NCBI GenBank assembly: GCA_030374765.1
Contig: JARGXX010000100.1
Location: 1,116,001 to 1,180,000, forward strand
Length of the DNA: 64,000 nt
DNA from: Agarophyton chilense
Taxonomy: Eukaryota; Rhodophyta; Florideophyceae; Gracilariales; Gracilariaceae
Reading direction: 5' to 3'
Numbering within the stretch: position 1 is the first letter of the stretch; each line of letters begins with the position of its first letter. Below are positions 1 to 11,790 of the stretch, piece by piece. Under the pieces are notes generated by a model. It was not told the DNA's origin, did no database searches, and saw only the letters and a list, made by a program, of their open reading frames with translations. The translations under genes were made by a program, and so were the position numbers.

Positions 1-1285
1 CCCTCTTTAGTCGTTCCAGCCATTGATTTGAACCTCTGCCACATCGTGACGCTCTTGTCCATGTGGATGGAGCCGAAGGCGAATTCAGTTTCGATTTTTT
101 AAAAGCCGAGTGATGGCAAGGTTGAGTGAGCAGTGATGATGGTTTAGTATGTGCCGCGGACCGCTTTAAGAAGCACCAACTTTACTGCCTTGGGTGAGGC
201 ATCTCGCTTATACGGCGAAATGTGCTGGGCAAACTAAGGGTCTTTGGAGTTTTGTCATTCAGAGCCCGCCAAATCGATTCCAACATGCTGATTGAACAGA
301 GAAAACCTCAGGACCCAACGTGCCAAGTTGCAGGCTGATCAATTGAAGAGCTCGATTGGCTTTTGATTGAAAGTGACTTTTGTTTCGAGAACTAGAAAGA
401 CTATGCGTTCCAACAAGAAGAGCCCTCCACCATTTTTCAATATCATCTAGTATAAGGAGAAAAAGAAGAAGGTGTATCCATCTCAATTTCTTCGTATCTT
501 TGGTTGCTTAACGTACCGAAGGTTAGGCTGTTATTGATTCCATTCTCTCACAGAATATTAAGGCTTAAGTTCATCTCGTCGCCACAAGCGAGGAAGCATC
601 CCGTCGAAAGCAACGTCAAGCCACATCAAGCCCAACTATTTCGATTCCAGCACTGCCCTCCTCGTTGTAAAGCAAACCGCAAGGCACCCCAATTCACGTT
701 GGTGAAGACCATGAAGTAGATGTCCAGGAAAACTAGCTCATGGAACGGCAACGCAAAGAGAACCTGCCAATCTTCACATTCACGATCGTATTCCGCAACC
801 ATTCGCACGTACTTCGTTGCCCCTCTTCCTTGAACTACAACTAGCAGCACTGCTAGCTGGTCTCCTTGCCGAATATATACCACCACAACCATCGCCTTAA
901 ATCCTCACCCGATCTCAGCCCCCTTTCCGCTCCATGCTCTGCTTGTCTTCGTTTCACGCAAATCTCAAACCAAAATTAAAAATCTGCACAAACAACATAT
1001 ACGATTGTTAGTCACCGCAACAACCTCACGCGCGAGTTAAGATGGTGTATGCGAACCGGATCATCGCTTAGCGTATTCTTTGGGTAGATTCTCGGTGATG
1101 GGGGAAGTCCCTAGAGAAAAGTGGAGGCTTGCGAAGCTTTCTCGAATTGCACCATTGGAGCCCTCGAAACCACTGATCTGCGCAGCCCCTTGCTTTTGAT
1201 TATTTCGACAATTTTGTCGCGTTTGGTCGATACAGAAGAATAGAACGCATTAAATTAATCAGTTGTCTCGGCCCAACCACTTTCC
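1..1285. other. No confident gene; possible decayed coding sequence
   Basis: Reading frames here are short and interrupted. A stretch near 485-530 (+) reads LRIFGCLTYRRL, which resembles the integrase C-terminal signature of copia pol (LRVFGC), so a decayed copia fragment is possible. A minus-strand open stretch at 626-892 was not recognised. Nothing here can be called a gene. Confidence 0.3.
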
Positions 1286-2330
1286 TTACAAGCTTTGTAT
1301 CAAGCTTTGACTTCCAGATTCCCTCGCATATCTTCTACATTGAGACATACTTAACCCTTGGTCCTTATGATCGCTACAGAAGTTGTGAAGCTTCATGTAC
1401 AGAGAAATAATGTCTGAACTGGTCGCCACTGAGTACTCTAGCTTGCTTAAAATTCGCCAGCGCGCAACCAGTATTCTAAATGCCTTTTCAACATGCATTC
1501 GGAGAGATGAAAGGTAGTAATTTAATGAATCTTCCCAAAAATGTCGTACCTGAGACTGGGGAATCGGTATTATTAAGCTTTAAGTACATAGATATGCCTC
1601 ATTCCCTGCAATCCATAACTACGTATGCAGCTTACCAGTACTCAGATTCTTTCCCAGTCCTGATACCACATGAGCGATAGAATCATATGTTGATCCAATG
1701 CACGGAATAGTAACATCCAAAAAGCGGTAAGATGAATCTCTAAGAGCCTGAAACGGTAAAGAGTAGAACCTCTTTGTGCAGTAATACGATGCTGCATGAG
1801 ATGTGATAGGATTCTTGATTCAAATGTCTATGCTATCGAGCGCCCCAATGCACCCAGTCAAAGGACTCATTGGACTACGGGAGTGATTCCGGCCCATTAA
1901 AAGTTGTGGCAGCCCTTACATAGTGCTTTGTATCCTCTGTAAAACCAGTCTTTTTAGAAGTGCATCTTTGGAGTCAGAAAACACTGCATATGTTGTGGGA
2001 CAATCAATCCAAAACCAAATCATGACTTCTAAATAGCCCGCCCCATTTAGCATTCGAAGTATGGTGGCTAAACGTAGTTTGGTTGAAATCGTTTTCCGAC
2101 GAGATCGTTGTCCCATGGATAAGTCCTTGAATATGAGAGGTGCAAATTCTTTGCGCAACTGTTCCAAATTGTCTTTCGGGAGTCTGAAATCTCTTTTAAA
2201 TGTTCGTGCAATTCAACATGACTCAATCTGTTCGAATTCGACGCGGTTTTTCAAAAGAGTAAGACAACGTACCGCTTACGGCGTTGGCTTTGAGTTAGTT
2301 CACGTAGACAGTCGAAACACCTTTTTGTAG
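1286..2330 (-). pseudogene. PIF/Harbinger (HARBI1-type) DDE transposase, broken
   Basis: Read on the minus strand, successive pieces follow the order of PIF/Harbinger transposases. An N-terminal part contains ISTKLRLATILRML and then YLEVMIWFWI, matching the helix-turn-helix and early catalytic region. Next come GALDSIDI (first catalytic Asp), KNPITSHAASYYC, FYSLPFQALRDSSYRFLDV and GSTYDSIAHVVSGLG. Then follows GNEAYLC, where the family normally has GDEAY, so the second catalytic Asp reads as Asn. Last are LNYYLSSLRMHVEKAF (third acid, Glu) and the terminal MKLHNFC block. In-frame stops and frame changes interrupt it (for example a TGA after SIDI near 1825 and a stop near 1628). This class is a cut-and-paste DNA transposon, and this copy is inactive. 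Terminal inverted repeats were not identified. Confidence 0.82.
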
Positions 2331-3640
2331 AATTCTAGTATAGTCCAAGATTGTATTATTGTTGAGGTGGCATTGAAACACAAACAGGGAATCATTTTCT
2401 TTGGTTAGCATTGATCAATTTGGTGAAATACAGCCATTAATGAAACCAAAACACGACAGGAGAGATTACCGTCAAGCACATGATGCTGAAGACGTCAGAT
2501 CCAAGCCAAATGAGCGCGACAACGGTACAACATATTTTGTGCTCTGTAGGTCTTCCAATTCCATTGGCATAGGAAGCACACCAGTGCATATGCTTATTGC
2601 ATGAGAGTTACGGCGCAGAATAGAGCAGCCATGTGCACAAAAACGGATAAGGCGATGTCGTCGGTCCAAAGCTAGCGGGGCTTTTGAACCTCTGATCGGT
2701 CTGTCGAAGGCTTTAATTTATAGACGTTTATTATGAAAAGTTCAAAATATCCCGTTCACTTCACTTCACTTCACGCTCGTTCACGCTTGTTAAGAACGGC
2801 CCTCAGAAGGCGAAAATGATGACGACTATGTCGGTCGGGATGAGGAAGAGATTGAGGCTACCATGAAACTGCAATTACGCCGTGCCCAGTTTCACTTCCT
2901 GGTACTGAAGTCAATTTTGGATCATGAAGAAACATTAGTCAATAATGTTAGTTGGAAATTTTACTGCCGGCGGGGATAACAAATGCGCATATAACAAGCC
3001 AGGTTGTCATAGGTGGAACTATCTTTGAAGTCGTCGTTGAATAGCTGGATGTAATGAAGAATCCGATTTTTCTTTCCAAAACCTGGCTTACCAAATAATT
3101 TGACTCTTTGAAACCTTATCATCCAATGGTTAGCGGTTTTCAAAAGGCCTTAAAAGAATTACGGGCAGAACGCTCTTAAAAGATACAATCGTTTTGCCAT
3201 ATCGACCTGTTTTTTCCTGTGAACACGCACAAACCGTTGAAGAAGGTTCTCAACTTCGGTGATGGTCTTCGTGTGTTTTAGGTAGATCTGAAAGCCCTGG
3301 ACAATAAGTAAGCAGGTGTTGATGATATGGACGAAGTTAATGTGAATTAGAATTTTTACGTGGATACTAATATCCTAAATTGCATTTTCTTGGTTCTAAT
3401 GAATTTTGAGAGGTACTTATAATATTCAGTAGTTCCGTTTTGCAAAGCCTTATTCAGAATATTAAGTGTCACATATGGTAATATAGCTCTTCAAAATGAT
3501 TTTGTTCACGCAGTGGTCAAATGATTTCAGATATGTTCGTTGAATTCTATTAAAGGCGATTTTCCCGCTATTCCCAGTAGCCCTACTTAAATCGCCTCAG
3601 TTCTCACGGAACCACAAGAGCTCCCGTGTCGCGGCATCCC
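2331..3640. other. Region without a recognisable gene
   Basis: Only short frames are present. A plus-strand acidic stretch at about 2812-2980 is open (it includes DDDYVGRDEEEIEATMKL) and a minus-strand stretch of 60 codons lies at 2961-3143. Neither was recognised. They could be remnants accompanying the Harbinger element, but nothing proves this. Confidence 0.35.
2755..2790. repeat. Short CACTT-type simple repeat
   Basis: Three direct TTCACTTCAC-like units are followed by two degenerate TTCACGCTNGT units. It is a low-complexity tract of about 35 bp with no assigned role. Confidence 0.55.
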
Positions 3641-3890
3641 CGGCCTGCCGTCGTCGGATCAGCCTCCTTTCGTCAGGTCAGCCTACTCACTTCGGGTTAG
3701 CCTCTCCTCGTCCCAGGGATCGCGTCGCGCCTTTGGTCGTGTCGCGGCCGAGTGCCACCTTTTCGCGTTTTCGCGTCCATTTTCGTTTCGAAACACACAC
3801 AACCCACCCTCGGGGCTGTGAAGTCTCTCTGAGACTCACTGAACGTGTAAGGTTCTACCTTACGGTGCAGCAGATCCAGATGGGCTCGTG
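3640..3890. repeat. Dispersed repeat A, copy 1 (beside the zinc-finger gene)
   Basis: This block is clearly related to 53930-54140. Shared strings include GTCGTCGGATCA, GGATCGCGTCGCGC, CACACAACCCACCCT and GTAAGGTTCTACCTT, in the same order and strand. In both places it lies on the 3' side of a minus-strand C2H2 gene of the same family (gene at 4113-4964 here, 55079-55918 there). It may be an LTR or other mobile fragment, or part of an old segmental duplication that included the zinc-finger gene. No coding function is evident. Confidence 0.65.
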
Positions 3891-4112
3891 CTTCCTCTTT
3901 GTCCTCTGCAATTCGCACCTGATTGGTCGACGTCATCAGAGAAAAGGAGGAGAATAATAGCTATGACCTAGCTACAGAAGACCAGCAAAGATGCGACGGA
4001 TTTGCTCAGTGGCTTTTTAATGAACGCCTTAACAAATCGTAGGATTCATACTTGACATGTGCCTCTTGATCTACTTGATGATTAAAAAACGCTTTGGTCA
4101 TGAACTTGGCTT

Positions 4113-4964
4113 TTATCGACCTCGGCAACTGTTCTTCTTGTGCCTCGTTAAATTCGTCTTTTTCCCGAAATGCTTGCCGCATTCTTCGCATGTATACCTA
4201 GGCCTGTTCTGTGGGTCGTGCGTAGGCATGTGTTGCTCCATGTTATATTTTCCGCTGAACTTTTTGCCGCACTGATTACACGCAAAACTGGATTGGGGAT
4301 CATGTAAGTGCATGTGTTTGCTCATTGCCTGTCCTGTCAAGAACGTTTTGTCGCATTGTCTACACGGGTAGCTCGGCCTGTTTTCATTGTGGGTACCTTT
4401 GTGTCTCTGCAAACTGTCCTTCCGCGTATACTTGAGACCACATATATCACAACGGAATTCGCGTGAATCAGCTGCACCACGACTAGTACCCGCCTCGGGG
4501 CTTTGACGGTTTACTTCAACTCTTCCGACTTCCGTGCCTCTCCGAGAAGCCACGCCGCTGCTAGCACCAGCGCCAGATACGCCCGGCATGCCCGACAGTT
4601 GCAACAACGCTTCTGCGACCAAATCAGCCTCGTTTCCTACAATTCGTGACCTCTTTCTGGCGGGCCTAGACTCTCGCTCAGTCGATTGCGAGTCGGAACC
4701 CGAGCTCTTTGGCAAGTCTGCAGCTTGCAGCTGGGGGCTCCGACAAAGCTCCTGCCTGTTGACATCTGGATTGAGAAGATCTGGAATTGGCATCGCCGTG
4801 CGGCGCGCCGGACCTTGCTTTCGTGAAACGTCAAGTATCGCAGCATCATTGTTTGAACTTTGATTTCTTTCAATGTCCCTTGAAGAGCTTCTACTGCCTT
4901 CGGAACGAGGCCGTTTTCCTCGACCACAGTGTTCCTTGCCATGACGTTGATGATTGCGATCCAT
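4113..4964 (-). CDS. C2H2 zinc-finger protein, four fingers (single-copy paralogue)
   Basis: Uninterrupted 283-codon frame from ATG at 4964. The N-terminal half is basic and polar, with NLS-like clusters (GRGKRPRS near residue 15 and RKRSR near 105) and Ser/Gly-rich linkers. Four tandem fingers occupy roughly residues 172-280: FRCDICGLKY, YPCRQCDKTF, FACNQCGKKF and YTCEECGKHF. The first three are Cys2-X12-His-X3-His, and the last ends H-X5-C, a C2HC variant. The inter-finger linkers are longer than the classical TGEKP type. A nuclear nucleic-acid-binding role is inferred from the family; the target is unknown. It is a diverged paralogue of the twin genes in palindrome 2, with the same length, the same start (MDR), the same finger spacing and a conserved upstream box. 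It is intronless as read, and its frame is intact despite the transposon-rich surroundings. Confidence 0.85.
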   Translation of the reverse strand: MDRNHQRHGKEHCGRGKRPRSEGSRSSSRDIERNQSSNNDAAILDVSRKQGPARRTAMPIPDLLNPDVNRQELCRSPQLQAADLPKSSGSDSQSTERESRPARKRSRIVGNEADLVAEALLQLSGMPGVSGAGASSGVASRRGTEVGRVEVNRQSPEAGTSRGAADSREFRCDICGLKYTRKDSLQRHKGTHNENRPSYPCRQCDKTFLTGQAMSKHMHLHDPQSSFACNQCGKKFSGKYNMEQHMPTHDPQNRPRYTCEECGKHFGKKTNLTRHKKNSCRGR

Positions 4965-6482
4965 TGAGATGATTGCCTATCAAATAAGTATAGTTGCTAG
5001 TTTCCGATTTAATGCTCTTTATCGCATGTGCTTAGCGAAGGAGACATTGTTGTTAGAGATTCTAGTCGTATTTATGCTTTAGAAACTGAGAAAACTATTT
5101 GGAGTCAATTTCCGCGAAGCATTTAAAGTCTGTATTATGAAAAGACCCCCGTCCTGCCGTTCCAAACAAACCATCAACACTTTTTTCTCATTTTTCTTCA
5201 CCAAATGATGAGAAAAACTGCACTCAAGTGTCAGTAACCTATCTATATAGCGCATTACTAATTCCTGGGAAGGGACATTGACACCATTTCTTTGGTTTCA
5301 AACATGTAAATTTAAAAAAAAGAATTCATAAATACTGATTTTGTATACATATGAGCCCGAAATCAGAAGTCGTATATAACAATTTAATCTCCTCATTTGT
5401 CTCTCTTGGATCTTTTCACGGGTGTTCCTTCTTCTTTTCTTCCAAGTTAAAGAATTATTTGTTCGTCGTAGAACGCAATTCTGATTCAATTGAAAATGAA
5501 ACGAATACCTCTTGTCAAGTGACCGATACATGCTATATAGCAATTTTCTGTATTTTGGCTTCGTGCTCACAAGCCCATAAAATCTGTATTATGACTTCAT
5601 TTGTTACTTTACGAAAGATATGTTTTACGGTATATACATCTCTGACGGACTTCGAGAATTCTTAAAAAGATATAAAGGAAATATATGTGAGACTACTGGC
5701 TCTAAGCAGCCCCACGACAAAGAAACCGCTGAAATATTGAGTGGGACACTTTGTGCAAAAGCGAGATGTATGCTTTATTTATAAAAAGATTTTTTTCAAA
5801 TTGTTTTGGGAAAGGAATTCAAATAGTTTTTACCAAAAGAGGACATCCACCAGCCTGATTGAAAAAAAACAAAAAACAAGATTTTTGACTACTTGGCTTC
5901 TAGATTTATTCACCTCCAATGAAGCAAATTACGAATCTGATGGGTATCAAAGCAAATCCTGGATCCATCTTTTCTTTTCATGGGCCAGTGTTGAGTATCA
6001 AGACCAAATAAGTATCCACGAGCGACCGTTTCATTGTCAATGATGCTCTTCTTTCTCGCCAAACGATCGAAACTACACTCATTCTTTTGGCAGTCACCGT
6101 ACGATATCTTCCTCAACTCAGCCTCGCTCACTTCCCACGTTCACTTGCTTCTCCTTCGCTTTTCAAATTTCGTGTAGTGATCTCAGTAAAGCCTTTTTTG
6201 CTCTGGACTTTCCCGAAACTTGAACCACCCCAACGCCTTGGAGGCTGTTCATCTTTGTTTCCTACTTCCCGACGTCTTGAGATCTACATTTAGGGCCGTA
6301 CTTTGCAAAAGCTCAGATTGTGTCTCCAGCTCTTGAACGACGTCCTTGACTGCCGCCTGAATGTCCAAAAGACGCCTGACAAATCGTACAAGAGAAGGCT
6401 CGCTCTTATCCTCGTATATCGTAACGCAGTAGACGGCACCAGACAGAGACGGATGAGGCATAGGTCCCATTACGTTGGAGTG
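4965..6482. other. AT-rich intergenic region
   Basis: After the promoter side of the zinc-finger gene, I see no gene between about 5200 and 6240. From about 6250 the minus-strand copia remnant of palindrome 1 begins, outside the arm boundary at 6483. Confidence 0.4.
5136..5150. promoter_or_regulatory. Conserved upstream box of the C2H2 family, copy 1
   Basis: TATGAAAAGACCCCC lies about 170 bp upstream of the start codon of the minus-strand gene. The same 15 bp lies at a matching distance upstream of both palindrome-2 paralogues (49785-49799 reversed, and 56078-56092), within a block of weaker flanking similarity. Retention in otherwise diverged flanks suggests a cis element, or simply shared ancestry. 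Confidence 0.45.
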
Positions 6483-8033
6483 CAGTAGTTCCATGACCTT
6501 CTCGGCCTGCTTCTCCGCGCCTAGTGCTATTGGAGAAACGCGTGCGGATTTTTCAACTGCCAATGGCTCACAAAAGCCTATTTCGGACACTTTAGAGATT
6601 CCAACACCATCTACAACCTTCAGAGTCCTTCGCATTGCATCTGCGCCAAGATGTCTAAGATGCTTATGGTAGATTCATTGCTTGCTTTTGAAATAAATGC
6701 CGAGTCCTTGGACACAGAACACTACACCATCTCGTAGAGACCTGTCTTGATTTCTATACCAGAGGCCATGATATCCCTCGCTGGTTGATTGATTACCATA
6801 CACAGTCCGTTTCCCAGCATATCAGATTTGAAAACGATAGCGCAGCTTTTACGGCGAGTGACATTCACCGACAAAAGGTTGCACATTAGGTCCGGTACAT
6901 ACTGCACATCTTCTAGCAATATTTGCTTGTCATTTCCAAGAGAAACGCCTCGACAGTGCACACCCCCTTCACCTCGCATGATGACGGTTCGACCATTGCC
7001 AAGCGCATTTTTCTTCATCTTCGGTGCCTGAAGATCTCCGGCGAAGATGTACGCACTGTTGGTCATGTGCATCATGGCACCAGAGTTCAGGTACAACTTG
7101 TGTTATCACAATATAGACACCCTCTTTCCAGATGCTACCCCTACTGCGATGAACGACATCCAGGCATTTTCGTCCGTTTTATCGTGTGATCTTTTTGCTC
7201 TCTTCTGCTGTTGAGAGCCCTTAGTAGACGCACCGTACTTCTTGACGTAGTTCCCGCTTCATGGGTTCTTCCTGCAAAAGCGCTTGATGTGTCCTTTCCT
7301 GTTACAGAAGAAGCAGGTTCTATCCTTGTTCGATGTGGACCCTCGAACGTAAAATGCAGCCCTATATCTGCTGCCAGCTGATCCTGATTTGAATATGTCC
7401 ACCTGAACCTCCTTTGTGATTAGCATGGGAGTTCCTTTATGTAGCTTTTTGTCAGTGGCAGAAATCACCTCTGCGGTTACTTCGTACTCTTTGGATAACC
7501 CTCGAAGGAGTGCACGCGGCTTATCTTTGTCCAATACAGAATGACCGACACTGCCCAGTTTCGATTCCACTTCTGCTGGACGGCTCATATATGCTTGCAC
7601 AGACTCACCAGGCTGCAACATATCTCCTGATGCTTTTGGAGCAGCACATCGATTCTGGCTTGTGAAACCATCTCGAAGTTCTTCCGCAGTTTCTTCCATA
7701 CGACCTGTGGATTCTTCTCCTTAAAAACAGGGGCGATTAAAGAATTACCTACCGAAAAAAGGATGCACAAAAGCGCAATATCGCGATTCTCTTGATGTTA
7801 TTGCTGTTCCATTACCGATTGGTGGTCCAGAATGCGTACACTTTCATCGATGATACTCCAAACATTTTTTGCCCGCAACACTAGATCAATCTTACGAGAC
7901 CACATGAAGTAGTTGTCGGCCTGCAGCACAGGCACGTATGGCTTCGAAGGCTCAACGAGCGCGTTTTCCATTTTGTTCAGAGACCGTATTAAAAGTAGAA
8001 AAGCACAGATTGCGTTACGGCAGTCTCATAATT
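6250..8033 (-). pseudogene. Degenerate copia gag-pol (older relative of the 22578-27280 element)
   Basis: On the minus strand the gag start ATG is at 7969-7971, followed by the same N-terminal block as the right-hand element (LQADNYFMWSRKI). A TAA falls at about 7798-7800 and the frame shifts near 7620. The zinc knuckle is intact here (CFFCNRKGHIKRFC). The protease region at 6722-7096 has YLNSGA, Asn in place of the catalytic Asp. After a stop, integrase sequence continues to about 6250, where similarity ends. It differs from the 22.6-kb element throughout, so it is a separate and older insertion. Its LTR lies at 8034-8320. Confidence 0.88.
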
Positions 8034-8320
8034 TCTTGTCGTAGATGCAGAAGTTAGTATGTTGAAGCTACAGACGATTTACTGTCGCGATGTCGCTCTA
8101 CTTGGGTCTTAAGTACTACTCGTTCTAGCTACTTGGCCCCCGGCCTTCTAGTTTCAGAAAAAATAAAAAGTAGTGCTGCACTGCCCCAGTACTCCAAATT
8201 GAGCGGGGTGTAGAAGCCAAGAGTCCGTATCGGACAATGTAAGCCAAACGTATATCTTGTACCGTCGGGGCTAAACTTACGTATCGGGAAACAGTGGCCA
8301 AACGTCCATGACCGACAACA
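8034..8320 (-). repeat. 5' LTR of the older left-arm copia
   Basis: Starts TGTTGTCGG on the minus strand and aligns along its length with the 260-bp LTRs at 22578 and 27021, with many substitutions. The primer-binding site just inside is decayed (AATTATGAGAC against GGTTATGGGCC in the younger copy). Confidence 0.8.
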
Positions 8321-8879
8321 TCGGGCACTGGTGGTCAAATGTCCTTATGGGACAACAGACGATATATTGTTTGCTGCATCAAGAGCGCCTATTGACAGTA
8401 ATAAAAAGGATCCAGAACGACTATAATCTGGGCTCAATTGTGCATGGACTGGAAGAGTTATAATTTTACGGCCCAGTAATTCTCAAACGTTAAAACTACA
8501 ATATCACAATAAATGATGACCAAAAGATCAAAGTATTGAAAATGCCATCCATTGATACGGCAAGACGTAAGCACCAAGAAGAAAAGATAGCAAACATCGA
8601 CCGCAACAGTTTCAGGTCTCTTCGCACTTTTACTCGTTGTTTATGTCTTTATACATCCGCTTATTGTGCACTTGTCGCAGGTTTATTGCGACAGAGAGGC
8701 TGCCTAACTTGTGTGGGAGATTCAGCTACTCAGTTGAATGTTTTGAAATCCCTGAAGAAAATGTGAGCGGGTGTCGGCTAGTTTCGGCCGACATCTCAGA
8801 AGAAGCACAAAGCTTCACTGGTGGTTTTTGCGAATTCAAGCCGTATTACGGACCACGGACATCTTGGTTATAAAAAAGG

Positions 8880-9350
8880 TATTCTTTTTGGTAGTTTGAC
8901 TGAACAGGCTGTTTATAAGCAGTATCATGGAGTTCATACAAATATCGTTGCCTAGTAAAGGAAGTAAGATCTGCCCAAACCCTTGCTATAGGAAAATACA
9001 CTGATAAAGGAAACGTACTTGCAGTGGCATACAGAAAGCTACTTGGAGTTCATATTGAGCTTTGGATAATTGTAGACTCTAAGGACCTTAACACAACGCT
9101 CTCTACATTTCGAAACGCAGCAAATAGGTCTATTTGTGGAGAGATCAGAGTCATTAGATATGAGTTCGAGACCAAGAAGATTAATCTTGTGAAATGGCTT
9201 CCTCATAAGTGCAACTGCGCAAATCACTTGACGAAAATGGATAGCGCCATCACCGATGCTCTCTAACTTCTTCTGTACAGTGGGAAAATTTCAATTGATC
9301 TGTCTAAAGCAGTTCACGCAAGTTCTGACAAGTCAAAGGGATAGAAAGCT
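8880..9350 (+). pseudogene. Copia RNase H remnant
   Basis: The open part at 9024-9266 reads VDSKDLNTT, RYEFETKKI and HLTKMDSAITDAL, which align with the C-terminal RNase H of the array copia (VDSKDLFTS, IRFEFQTGAV, DPLTKKDSSLTDAL). Upstream parts are disrupted. Duplicated at 21468-21938 in the other arm. Confidence 0.75.
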
Positions 9351-9735
9351 TACAAACTAGCCCCGCGTAGTCAAGAATAAAGAACAGACAAGTTACACTG
9401 TTTTCTCATTGATAGCGTCCATGTTTCCTCAAACACCAGAACGAGAACAGAGGAAAATAGACCCAACCGAAAACCATGCTTGCATTTGACATGAACAGTT
9501 GGACAGTAACGATCCTCGGTGAAAATGGAAGAACAGTTAGGGCTGTAATTGAAGACTTTTGCCCTGTAGCAAACAGTAACGAGCTAGTTGCAACCGTGCA
9601 ATACTCTATTGATCATCTGGACAGCTATTAGAAAAACTGAACAAAATCAGAGAAGATGCAATAGATGAATAATCTACAAGAAAAACTGAGCAATAAGTAG
9701 CGGTATCAACTCCCGGTACTACTACGCCAACAGAT

Positions 9736-10010
9736 GTGGACTTCGACGGCACTGTTGCATGTATTTGCATGGTAAACAATGAACGAGTCAATGAACTAGA
9801 GACAAAGGAAGTAAATGAAAAACGTATGCCGATGGTAGGAGAACGAATCCCAATTTATTGGCCGGCTGATGACGCATTCTATGGTGGAACTTTTGCGAAA
9901 CAGAAAGATCGGCATGCGTTACCAACCTTTTCAGGAACATATGACAGGTATACTTGCACTGCGACTCATACAAATGCGAATCAAGATGCTGCTTTACATG
10001 TGATTGGGCA
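9736..10010 (+). pseudogene. Copia IN-RT linker remnant with Tudor-like module
   Basis: Contains VGERIPIYWPADDAFYGGTF, matching the GDNISVLWPLEEQFFPGTV segment that lies between integrase and reverse transcriptase in the array copia. The rest of the domain is lost. It overlaps, on the opposite strand, a degenerate zinc-finger-like stretch. The mirror copy is at 20808-21082. Confidence 0.6.
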
Positions 10011-10270
10011 TAGGATTTGTAATTGCAGTTCCCCCGCATCGCACCGCAGAAGCGTGCTCTTGGGATCATGCTTTTCCGGATTTTTGAACATTCGTTTGCT
10101 TTTCGGACATTTCCTCAACCAATGAAAGCTGCAGGCCTGCGTTCCACTCGCGAAAGCAGGTTGAGCACTTGGTGCCGTACCACCGGTGGCACTGCTGGCC
10201 GCAGGTGCAGGTGTAATTTCTTCATCAGACGGGCTGGGGAGAAACCGGAAGGGGGCTAAGGAAGTCTTGC
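9788..10270 (-). pseudogene. Degenerate zinc-finger-like sequence
   Basis: On the minus strand a Ser/Ala/Pro-rich stretch runs into KCPKSKRMFKNPEKHDPK, then in another frame NYKSYAQSHVKQHLDSH followed by a Cys-rich stretch. The arrangement recalls C2H2 fingers (C-x-K-x-Y/F and H-x4-H) with a frame break between two units. No complete finger is left. It could be a decayed member of the local C2H2 family. The mirror copy is at 20548-21030 (+). Confidence 0.35.
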
Positions 10271-10949
10271 TCAGATCTTACAGCGTGGTGTCTTGTTGTA
10301 GGTCAGTGTCGCTGACGTTCTGAGGTACGTCTCGAGATGCCCTGACATCAGAGCGAGTACACCAGGAAGATAAAACGTAAACTTCTTTGTTTTGCATACC
10401 TTAATTTTGGTTAAAGTACCTGACGACCGAGTGAAGCAACTGTACTTCTGTATTGTCACATATTTCTGCATTCGTGGAAGTATGAATAATATCTTCTTTG
10501 CTCAAGTATGTTTCTTTTGACTATTTAAAGAAGACTGCTGATTATCATATCCTTGACAACAAACCTCCACAACAGCTGATATTGCTTTCACCTGACTAGC
10601 TGTTCTTTTACAAAACGGGAGTTCCTTGCTGTCATTGTTTTATATATCTGGGGCCTTTCTCTTCCAAAGTAGTTGTTTTCCAGCGGCTCACTAGTGTCTT
10701 TGAATCACAACAAAAACGGGCCGGGAACCAGTGTGAAAATGTTTCGGCGAGAAATTAATGGTGGTGTGATTTCAAATTGCACACTATCTGGAACCGTATT
10801 CATTTCGAGGATTTCGGTAAGGTATCTAAAGAAAGGCGATCCATTAATTTGGCTCGTAGCCGGTGACTTTTGGAATCCTTCATTTTTTTGGCCTATGAAA
10901 AGCGCCACTTTTACACACACATTTGTAGTTATTCGCTTAAATCCTTGAC

Positions 10950-10957
10950 TATAAAAG
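10950..10957 (+). promoter_or_regulatory. TATA box of GH16 gene (left copy)
   Basis: TATAAAAG lies 101 bp upstream of the proposed ATG at 11058, a plausible core promoter for the GH16 gene. It is duplicated exactly at 19861-19868 on the other strand. Confidence 0.55.
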
Positions 10958-11538
10958 GAAACCAATTTGTAGGTTGTCTGGAAATTCTTATCTGCCGAGA
11001 TTTGTTTCTGCATATAAACTGAACCAATTCTTCTTTGTATCCTCAAACAAATATCAAATGATCGTGCAAGCCTATATCTTTGTTCTTTTCTTACTTATCT
11101 GCTTGTGTCACACGGAAATCATACCAACGAGCGTACGCTACGACTCTCAGGGCTAGCCCTCTTTTGATGAGAGTGAACTTCGCCAGTTTGGTTCCGACCA
11201 GTCTTCTATCTATGAAGCATCCAGCTTCGACAGTGGTCCTTTTTTTAGGAGTCAATGGGATCCCTACCTTGTCAAGTGGGAGGGCGACAAATTGCGGATT
11301 AAAGTTGAAAAAAAAACAGATGGAACGTTGTTTGGCGGTGAATTGCGGACTGACTCACATTGGTACGGATATGGCTGCTTGAGTGCTTGTATGAAACCAA
11401 TAGGTGTTTCGGGTATAATCACATCACTGTTTACATATACAGCACCCACCGATGGAGTTGGAGGATCTACACCAAAACATAATGAAATTGATATCGAGTT
11501 TGAAGGAAGTGATCCCATGAGGGTACAGCTGAATTATT

Positions 11539-11621
11539 GTAAGTGAGATGATCGCATTTTTTCGAGGTTTTCGAAAGACTTCAGCAAAGACTCACACAAT
11601 TTTGTTTCAATGTTTTTTAAG
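11539..11621 (+). other. GH16 intron 1
   Basis: GTAAGTGAG donor and TTTTTTAAG acceptor, 83 nt, phase 1. It separates VQLNY from TDDEDPPLQKN, and removing it keeps the GH16 frame open. Confidence 0.85.
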
Positions 11622-11708
11622 TTACCGATGATGAAGATCCTCCGCTACAAAAAAACGAACACCATCATTATTTGGGCTTCGATGCGTCAAAGAGTTTCAA
11701 CGTTTATG

Positions 11709-11790
11709 GTAAGTGCGCAACCATTTGACCTTTATCTCAGTCAAGAACTTTTTTTGGCGAAACTAACAATACATGTCGAATCGGGAACAG
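11709..11790 (+). other. GH16 intron 2
   Basis: GTAAGTGCG donor and GGGAACAG acceptor, 82 nt. It joins SFNVYG to FRWAPWGIEW, contiguous in the GH16 fold. Confidence 0.85.

Noticed and set aside
10705-11046. Frames on both strands upstream of GH16 (91 and 113 codons)
   Set aside because: They overlap each other on opposite strands across the TATA box and GH16 leader. Their conservation in the mirror arm only reflects arm identity.
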